From contig NZ_NGFO01000032.1 in the NCBI RefSeq assembly GCF_002149015.1, positions 137 through 63,685 on the forward strand: 63,549 nucleotides of DNA, given 5' to 3'. The first letter of the stretch is position 1, and every line of letters begins with the position of its first letter. The stretch comes from Gordonia lacunae. Lineage in GTDB: Bacteria; Actinomycetota; Actinomycetes; Mycobacteriales; Mycobacteriaceae. The notes under the pieces were generated by a model, which was given only the letters and a program-made list of their open reading frames with translations, was not told the DNA's origin and searched no databases. The translations under genes were made by a program, and so were the position numbers. Shown here one piece after another: positions 58,517 through 63,549 of the stretch.

Positions 58517-60149
58517 CGTACTGACCCTGTCCACGGACGTGCTGGTGATCGGCGGCGGCCCCGCAGCCACCTGGGCCGCCATCAACGCCCGCGACTCCGG
58601 CGCCGAGGTGATCCTCGTGGACAAGGGCTACTGCGGCTCGTCGGGCACGACGGCCCCCTCCGGTACCGGAGTCTGGTACGTCGCCCCCGATCCGGAGAAG
58701 CGGTCGGCGGCGAAGGCCAGCCGCGAGGCTCTCGGCGGATATCTCGCGGACCACGCCTGGATGGACCGGGTCCTCGACAAGACGTATGCGAACATGCAGC
58801 GGTTGGGCACCGAGGGGCGCTACCCGTTCCCGATCGACGAGCACACCGGCGAACCCATCCGTACCGGAGTCCAGGGCCCGGAGTACATGCGCCGCATGCG
58901 CGCATGGGTACAGCGCCGCGGGGTACGGATCCTCGATCACTCCCCTGTCCTCGAACTGCTCACCGACAGTGAGGGCGCCGTGCGCGGCGCTGCCGGGCAC
59001 CAGCGTCAGACCGACCGGGACTTCCGGGTGTCGGCCGGTGCGGTGGTCGTGGCGACCGGCGGCTGCGCGTTCCTGTCCAAGGCGCTGGGCAGTAACGTCG
59101 ACACCGGCGACGGCGCACTCATGGCAGCCGAGGTGGGCGCGTCGTTCTCGGGCATGGAGTTCGCGAACGCCTACGCGATCGTCCCGAAGGGTTCGACGGT
59201 GACGAAGACCGCCTACTACGGCTATGCGACCTTCTTCCACGCCGACGGACGGATCGTCGAGGGTGCGGGGTCGACGAAGGGCCGGTCGGTGATCGCGCGA
59301 ACCCTGTTGCAGGAGAAGGTCTACGCTCAACTCGACCGCGCCGACGAGCAGGTGGCGACGCAGATGCGTCAGGGCCAGCCCAACTTCTTCCTGCAGTTCG
59401 ATCGGCGAGGGATCAACCCGTTCACCGATCGATTCGAGGTCGATCTGCTCGCCGAGGGCACCGTCCGCGGAACCGGTGGCATCGACGTCGTCGACGCGGA
59501 TTGCTGGACCGGCGTTCCGGGGCTCTATGCCGCCGGTGATGCCGCCACCCGCGAGCGCATCTGCGGCGGATTCACCGGCGGGGGCAGTCACAACTCGGCC
59601 TGGGCCATGTCGTCGGGCAGCTTCGCCGGCGCGGCCGCGGCACGAGCGGCCCGCGAAGCCGGTGGGGCATCCCCGCTCGACCGGCTGACCGGTGCCGGCA
59701 CCGTCGGACTGGCCACTGCCGGACCGGGCGGCGCCCGGCACGGGATCACCCCCGACGAGGTGGTGACCGCGGCACAGCGCGAGCTGCTCCCGTTCGAGAA
59801 GAACTATCTGCGTCACGGAGACCGGATGACGCCGGCGCTGGGCGCCTTGGACTCGCTGTGGGACGAGGTCGCCGGATCGGGCTACGGGTCACTCACCCGG
59901 GCGGGGCGAATCCGCGCTCGAGAGGCGGCCGCGATCACCGCCGTCGGACGGTGGATCTACCGATCGGCCCTCGCCCGCACCGAATCTCGCGGGATGAGCA
60001 AGCGCGCCGACCATCCGGAACTCGACCCCGCACAGAGCGACCACATCCGCACCGGTGGACTCGACGACGTCTGGGTGGCGGCTCCCGGGTCGCCTGTGCG
60101 GTGGGCGAAGAACCCGGCCGCCGAACTCGCCGGCAGCGTCCCCGCATGA
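58509..60149 (+). CDS. Fumarate-reductase/AprA-type flavoprotein
   Basis: A 546-residue FAD enzyme of the succinate dehydrogenase/fumarate reductase/L-aspartate oxidase/adenylylsulfate reductase alpha superfamily. The N-terminal dinucleotide motif is VLVIGGGPAATWAAINARDS; GSSGTTAPSGTGVWYVAPDP follows, then ATGGCAFLSKALG, and the C-terminal FAD loop GLYAAGDAATRERICGGF. Its ferredoxin partner overlaps the stop (ATGA), the same arrangement as flavoprotein plus iron-sulfur pairs. The ABC, ferredoxin and LLM neighbours suggest a redox step on an organosulfur compound. GGGAG precedes the ATG. Confidence 0.83.
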   Translation: MSDVLTLSTDVLVIGGGPAATWAAINARDSGAEVILVDKGYCGSSGTTAPSGTGVWYVAPDPEKRSAAKASREALGGYLADHAWMDRVLDKTYANMQRLGTEGRYPFPIDEHTGEPIRTGVQGPEYMRRMRAWVQRRGVRILDHSPVLELLTDSEGAVRGAAGHQRQTDRDFRVSAGAVVVATGGCAFLSKALGSNVDTGDGALMAAEVGASFSGMEFANAYAIVPKGSTVTKTAYYGYATFFHADGRIVEGAGSTKGRSVIARTLLQEKVYAQLDRADEQVATQMRQGQPNFFLQFDRRGINPFTDRFEVDLLAEGTVRGTGGIDVVDADCWTGVPGLYAAGDAATRERICGGFTGGGSHNSAWAMSSGSFAGAAAARAAREAGGASPLDRLTGAGTVGLATAGPGGARHGITPDEVVTAAQRELLPFEKNYLRHGDRMTPALGALDSLWDEVAGSGYGSLTRAGRIRAREAAAITAVGRWIYRSALARTESRGMSKRADHPELDPAQSDHIRTGGLDDVWVAAPGSPVRWAKNPAAELAGSVPA

Positions 60150-60511
60150 TCGAGCTCGTCGTCGCCTCGGCGTGTATCGCCTGCGACAAATGCGTGAATG
60201 CCTGCCCCACCAACGTCTTCGACACCGGACCCGACGGCGTGCCGGTCATCGCACGACAGTCCGACTGTCAGACCTGCTTCATGTGCGAGGCGTACTGCCC
60301 TACCGACGCCCTCTACGTCAGCCCGGATTCGTCCCCGCTCGGCACCCGGGAATCGTTGCCACTCGAGCTGATCGGCAGCTACCGGGAGCGGCTCGGCTGG
60401 GGCAAGGGGCGCGCACCTGGAAGCCTCACCGCGGTCGGGCCCCCGATCCCGCATGGAGACCCGCCACCACGGCTCGTCGACCAGCGCACCGACGAAACAC
60501 AATCCGCCTGA
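60146..60511 (+). CDS. 2[4Fe-4S] ferredoxin partner
   Basis: A 121-residue ferredoxin with two bacterial-type cluster motifs: Cys10-Cys13-Cys16 with Cys20-Pro, and Cys41-Cys44-Cys47 with Cys51-Pro (CIACDKCVNACP and CQTCFMCEAYCP). About 70 residues of Pro/Gly-rich tail follow. It is translationally coupled to the flavoprotein and probably carries its electrons, as AprB does for AprA. The exact partner is inferred. Confidence 0.87.
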   Translation: MIELVVASACIACDKCVNACPTNVFDTGPDGVPVIARQSDCQTCFMCEAYCPTDALYVSPDSSPLGTRESLPLELIGSYRERLGWGKGRAPGSLTAVGPPIPHGDPPPRLVDQRTDETQSA

Positions 60512-60558
60512 ACACCGACTGACCCACTCACCCCAGAGATCTCCAGAACAGAGAACCA

Positions 60559-61593
60559 ATGTCCACCAGAACACCTCTCGGATCACCGCTGCGCCGGATC
60601 AGACGCGCCGTCGCACTGCTGTCGGCGGGCGTCGCACTGGCGGCGGTTGCCGCGTGCGGATCCGACGACGCGTCGTCGGCGCAGCGCGACGTCATCGAAA
60701 CCCTCCGCGTCGGAGTCATCGGCTCGACCAACGTCATCACCGGTCCGGTCGGCTTCGCCCACAGCCGAGGCGAGCTGCTCGAGGCCTTCGCCCCGTTGGG
60801 GGTCAGCAAGGTCGAGGTCTTCAGCTTCCCCAACGGGCCCGACCTCAATCAGGCGCTCATCGGCGGACGCCTCGACGTCGCGAGCTACGGCGACACCCCC
60901 GCGCTCGTCGCCCGGGGTTCGGGCCTGCAGACCCGCCTGCTGACGATCGGCCAGTTCGACAACGATGCGGGTGTGGTGGCGAAGGACCCGTCGATCCGGT
61001 CGCTGGCCGATCTGGCCGGCAAGAACATCGGCGTGCCGAAGGGGTCCTACATCGACCGTTACCTGCAGGGCGCGCTTGCCGAACAGGGCATCAAGGCCAA
61101 CCTGATCCATCTGTATCCCGCCGATCAGGAGGCCCCACTGAACTCCGGGGAGATCGACGGAGCGGCGCTACCCGGCGTCATCCCGTCGGTGGCGCTGCAG
61201 ACCTTCGAGGGCAAGGGCTTCCACCTGGTGGACTCGGTGTACCGGGACCACCCTGATCTCGCGGGCACCAGCGCGACGGTGAGCAGTGAACAGTTCCTCG
61301 AGAAGAACCCGGAGTTCGCCGCGACGTGGCAGCAACTGCACGCGGAGTCGGTCCGCTATGCGAAGGCGAATTGGGACGAGTACCTGAAGTTCGAACTCGC
61401 CAACTCCAAGGCGCCTGAAGCCGCTGTTCGTGCCGCCGCCAACCCGGAGGGGTACTCCGAGGAGCCGTTCCCGGCCCGCGGTGTCGAATTGCTCACCGGT
61501 ACCAAGGCTTTCCTGGTCGAACAAGGCAGCATCGAAGACGACTTCGATCTCGACTCCTGGCTGCAGCGTCCCGCGACGGGAGCGAACTCGTGA
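60559..61593 (+). CDS. SsuA-type substrate-binding lipoprotein
   Basis: A 344-residue periplasmic-type binding protein. The signal sequence VALLSAGVALAAVAACGSDD ends in a lipobox with the lipid-anchored Cys33. The fold follows the SsuA/NMT1 family: LRVGVIGSTN, RLDVASYGDTPAL, LADLAGKNIGVPKGSYIDRY and LNSGEIDGAALPG. It delivers substrate to the permease/ATPase encoded three genes upstream. The stop overlaps the LLM start. Confidence 0.9.
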   Translation: MSTRTPLGSPLRRIRRAVALLSAGVALAAVAACGSDDASSAQRDVIETLRVGVIGSTNVITGPVGFAHSRGELLEAFAPLGVSKVEVFSFPNGPDLNQALIGGRLDVASYGDTPALVARGSGLQTRLLTIGQFDNDAGVVAKDPSIRSLADLAGKNIGVPKGSYIDRYLQGALAEQGIKANLIHLYPADQEAPLNSGEIDGAALPGVIPSVALQTFEGKGFHLVDSVYRDHPDLAGTSATVSSEQFLEKNPEFAATWQQLHAESVRYAKANWDEYLKFELANSKAPEAAVRAAANPEGYSEEPFPARGVELLTGTKAFLVEQGSIEDDFDLDSWLQRPATGANS

Positions 61594-62654
61594 CCGGGCC
61601 CCGGTTCGGGGTGTGGACCAATGTGTACGGCACCTGGGCGTCGGCACACCATCCCGACGACCCCGTCGACGCGTCCTGGGAACGCAATCTGGCGTTGGTC
61701 CGGCGTGCCGAGGAACTCGGTTACCACAGCACGCTGATCGCGCAGCACGTGATCAACCCGTTCTCACAGGAGTGGGATCAGCTCGAGACCTGGACCTCGG
61801 CAGCCGCACTCGCGGCGTCGACGTCCACGATCGAGCTGATCGCCGCCATCAAGCCGCTGCTGTTCCATCCGGTGGTACTGGCCAAGCAGGCCGCCAACAT
61901 CGAGGAGATCTCCGGTGGCCGACTCTCCCTGAACGTCGTCAACGCATGGTTCCGCCCAGAGCTCGAGAAGGCCGGGATCGCGTTCCCCGAGCACGACGAC
62001 CGCTACGGGTACGGCGTCGAATGGTTGACCATCGTCCGCCGGTTGCTCAGCGGGGAGAGGGTCTCGCACGAGGGACGGTACTTCAGCATCGACGACTATC
62101 AGATCAACCCCACCGGACGTTTCCGGTCACGTCCGGAGATCTACGTCGGCGGCGAGTCGGATCAGGCTCGCGATCTCGTGGCGACGCAGGGCGACGTGTG
62201 GTTCATCAACGGCCAGCCGATCGAGCGGGTTCGCGAACTCATCGCCGATGTCGCCCGCCGCGGGCGCACGGGCCCACCGGTCCGATACGGGTTGTCCGCC
62301 TTCGTGATCGCGCGCGAGGACGCCGAATCCGCTCAGCGCGAGCTCGATCACCACTGGAAGCTGAACGAACTCGATCAGCCCGCCCTGGCGAACATCGTCG
62401 GTGGCGCCGACGAGAAAGCGGTGATGTTCCAGACGTTCGCTCGCTACCCGGCGATCGGCACGAACGGTGGTACCGCAGCCGGACTCGTCGGATCCTACGA
62501 CGAGGTGGCGGATCGGATCGCGGACTTCCATCGGGCCGGGATCGACACGTTCATGTTGCAGTTCCAGCCGTTTGAGGCGGAGATGGAACGGTTTGCCGCA
62601 GAGGTCATCCCGCGTGTGCACGAGCGCCTCGGGGCGGCTGTCGCTGCCCCCTGA
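61590..62654 (+). CDS. LLM flavin monooxygenase (SsuD/SfnG-like)
   Basis: A 354-residue luciferase-like monooxygenase. LSLNVVNAWFRPELEKAGI, the EHDDRYGYGVEWL helix, RPEIYVGGESDQARDLVA and GTAAGLVGSYDEVADRIADF match the alkanesulfonate/dimethylsulfone monooxygenase group, which releases sulfite or sulfinate from C-S bonds with FMNH2 and O2. GTG start overlapping the previous stop. No SsuE-type FMN reductase is in the operon. It is the last gene, followed by repeats. Confidence 0.87.
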   Translation: MTGPRFGVWTNVYGTWASAHHPDDPVDASWERNLALVRRAEELGYHSTLIAQHVINPFSQEWDQLETWTSAAALAASTSTIELIAAIKPLLFHPVVLAKQAANIEEISGGRLSLNVVNAWFRPELEKAGIAFPEHDDRYGYGVEWLTIVRRLLSGERVSHEGRYFSIDDYQINPTGRFRSRPEIYVGGESDQARDLVATQGDVWFINGQPIERVRELIADVARRGRTGPPVRYGLSAFVIAREDAESAQRELDHHWKLNELDQPALANIVGGADEKAVMFQTFARYPAIGTNGGTAAGLVGSYDEVADRIADFHRAGIDTFMLQFQPFEAEMERFAAEVIPRVHERLGAAVAAP

Positions 62655-62665
62655 TCCGAGAGAAC

Positions 62666-62817
62666 CACAAACCCACTGGTCCCCGAGGTCCGAGGAGCGA
62701 TAGCCGCCGGGCCGAGCAAGCGACGAAGGAGCGCGTCGAGGTCGACGAACCTCGACGGGCCTGGTGAGACACTGCGAGACCCTTTGAGGCTCGCTTCGCT
62801 CGCGCCTCAGGGAACAG
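62666..62817. repeat. Dispersed repeat, copy B (about 150 bp)
   Basis: Begins CACAAACCCACTGGT, continues with GCGAT(A)-CCGCCGGGCCGAGCAAG and the 110-bp unit shared with 44591-44700, and ends CGCTCGCGCCTCAGGGAACA. Non-coding, 11 nt after the monooxygenase stop. Confidence 0.85.
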
Positions 62818-62930
62818 TAGTGGGGCCGCAGCGAGGCAGGTCTCCCCGCCGGGAAGGCTATACCCGCACGCGCGAATCGTGCTCAGCTAGCGTGGCTGTC
62901 TCGCGCGCACCACCCGTTCGTGACCAACGG

Positions 62931-62982
62931 ACTTCAACTCGACTCCTAGACTTCGATCGAAGTCCATCGGTCGAGTTGAAGT
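62931..62982. repeat. Nested palindrome
   Basis: Perfect 13-bp arms (ACTTCAACTCGAC 62931-62943, complement 62970-62982) surround a perfect 16-bp palindrome GACTTCGATCGAAGTC (62949-62964). It is less GC-rich than the sequence around it. It may be an operator, an attachment-type site or a hairpin. No gene lies in 62655-63184. Confidence 0.75.
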
Positions 62983-63029
62983 CTGCCGGTCGCGCGCCCG
63001 ACCGCAGATTCGAGCGGTCCTTTTCGATA

Positions 63030-63174
63030 CACAAACCCACTGGTCGCTGAGTGCGAGGAGCGATACCCGCCGGGCCGAGCAAGCGACGAAGGAGCGCGTC
63101 GAGGTCGACGAACCCGAAGGGCCTGGTGAGACACACTGCGAGACCCTTCGAGGCTCGCTTCGCTCGCACCTCAT
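63030..63174. repeat. Dispersed repeat, copy C, cut at its right end
   Basis: Third copy of the long repeat, same orientation as copy B. It follows the consensus up to CGCTCGCACCTCA at 63174 and then departs (TAGCTCC instead of GGGAACA), 10 nt before the IS110 transposase stop. This marks a probable insertion junction. Confidence 0.8.
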
Positions 63175-63549
63175 AGCTCCTATGTCAAGCGGCGTCGTGT
63201 TGTGGGGTTGTGCGGTTGTGGTGATCGAGGGTGAGGTTGTTGTAGACGACGCGGGCCAGACGTCGCTTGAGGCAGCGCATGGCGTCGCGTTTGGTTTTGC
63301 CTCCGTCGCGTTTGCGTTGGTAGTAGGTGTGGCCGAGGGACTCGGGCATGCGGGCTTGGGTCAAAGCGATGCGGTGCAGGGCGGCGTTGAGTTGTCTGTT
63401 GCCTGAGCGGGTGAGGCGATGGCGGCCGGGGTTGGCCGACCACAGTGGCACGGGTGCGACGCCGGCGTGTCGGGCGAACTGTGCCTCGGTACCGAAGCGG
63501 GTGATGCCGGCGGATTCGCCGAGGAGTTTCGCCGCGGTCAGTTCGGCGC
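63175..63549 (-). mobile_element. IS110-family element, right part only
   Basis: The window ends inside the element. Its transposase-distal end appears to abut repeat copy C at 63174/63175. No inverted terminal repeat is evident, which is normal for IS110. The other end and the non-coding bridge-RNA region would lie beyond the window. Confidence 0.7.
63185..63549 (-). CDS. IS110-family transposase, C-terminal part
   Basis: The C-terminal 121 residues of a DEDD-type IS110 transposase; the 5' end lies beyond the window. The Transposase_20 (Tnp) domain is clear: ITRFGTEAQFARHAGVAPVP, LWSANPGRHRLTRSGNRQLN and ALHRIALTQAR, with the catalytic Ser expected in the RSGNRQ region. The tail GGKTKRDAMRCLKRRLARVV is typical. 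The frame is open to the window edge, so the gene may be intact. Confidence 0.93.
   Translation of the reverse strand, partial: AELTAAKLLGESAGITRFGTEAQFARHAGVAPVPLWSANPGRHRLTRSGNRQLNAALHRIALTQARMPESLGHTYYQRKRDGGKTKRDAMRCLKRRLARVVYNNLTLDHHNRTTPQHDAA

Noticed and set aside
1..63549. tRNA or rRNA genes
   Set aside because: No cloverleaf with the T-loop GGTTCRANYCC pattern, and no rRNA-like sequence, was seen while reading; a covariance-model scan would settle this.

Overview
The window reads as a chromosomal segment of a GC-rich, mycolic-acid-containing actinobacterium of the order Mycobacteriales, most like Gordonia or a close relative. Evidence: a mycofactocin locus, KshB, an antigen-85-type mycolyltransferase, Mce-associated membrane proteins, a bacterial CYP51/CYP123 locus, F420/flavin LLM oxidoreductases, KstR-type operators, frequent GTG starts and ATGA/GTGA gene overlaps. 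The species call is inference.

Layout. (1) 0-6.6 kb: leftward mycofactocin genes mftA-mftB-mftC-mftD followed by a mycofactocin-type SDR, with divergent mftR, then rightward kshB and a DoxX-like gene. (2) 6.7-13 kb: leftward AlkD-like glycosylase, ferredoxin reductase, four Mce-associated membrane proteins, an SDR, a TetR regulator and a probable small ORF. (3) 13-19.2 kb: menC, an MpaB/latex-clearing-type oxygenase, a hydrolase, a mycolyltransferase, a SHOCT membrane protein and CDP-diacylglycerol pyrophosphatase. (4) 19.3-23.7 kb: str operon rpsL-rpsG-fusA-tuf (leftward). The closeness of str, ferredoxin reductase and mft genes recalls the Rv0682-Rv0696 region of M. tuberculosis. (5) 24-31.6 kb: a HExxH protein, exonuclease III, an AcoR-like regulator, an HPP-CBS protein, and an aldehyde dehydrogenase plus NDMA-type (mycofactocin-dependent) alcohol dehydrogenase pair. 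(6) 31.6-44.4 kb: membrane protein, TetR, two acyl-CoA dehydrogenases, TIGR03084 protein, a repeat-rich gap, thioesterase, exported protein, fadD17 with an LLM oxidoreductase, a second mycofactocin-type SDR, a phosphotransferase and an epimerase. (7) 44.8-56.7 kb: a divergent CYP51 locus matching M. tuberculosis Rv0762c-Rv0771: leftward TetR-CYP123-SDR-CYP51-ferredoxin-NTF2-like-unknown-SDR, rightward aldehyde dehydrogenase-SDR-HIBADH-CMD-hydrolase. (8) 56.9-62.7 kb: a compact operon with an SsuABC-type transporter, a fumarate-reductase-type flavoprotein, a 2[4Fe-4S] ferredoxin and an LLM monooxygenase, probably for organosulfur scavenging. (9) 62.7-63.5 kb: dispersed repeats and the 3' part of an IS110-family transposase gene.

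How the genes fit together. Two themes dominate. One is sterol/steroid and lipid degradation: kshB, fadD17, acyl-CoA dehydrogenases, CYP51 locus and KstR-like boxes. The other is mycofactocin redox chemistry: cofactor genes, two mycofactocin-type SDRs and an NDMA-type ADH. A perfect KstR-consensus site in front of the SDR after mftD suggests the two are linked. Several gene-free gaps hold long palindromes and direct repeats that resemble REP-type elements; no tRNA, rRNA gene or CRISPR array was seen.
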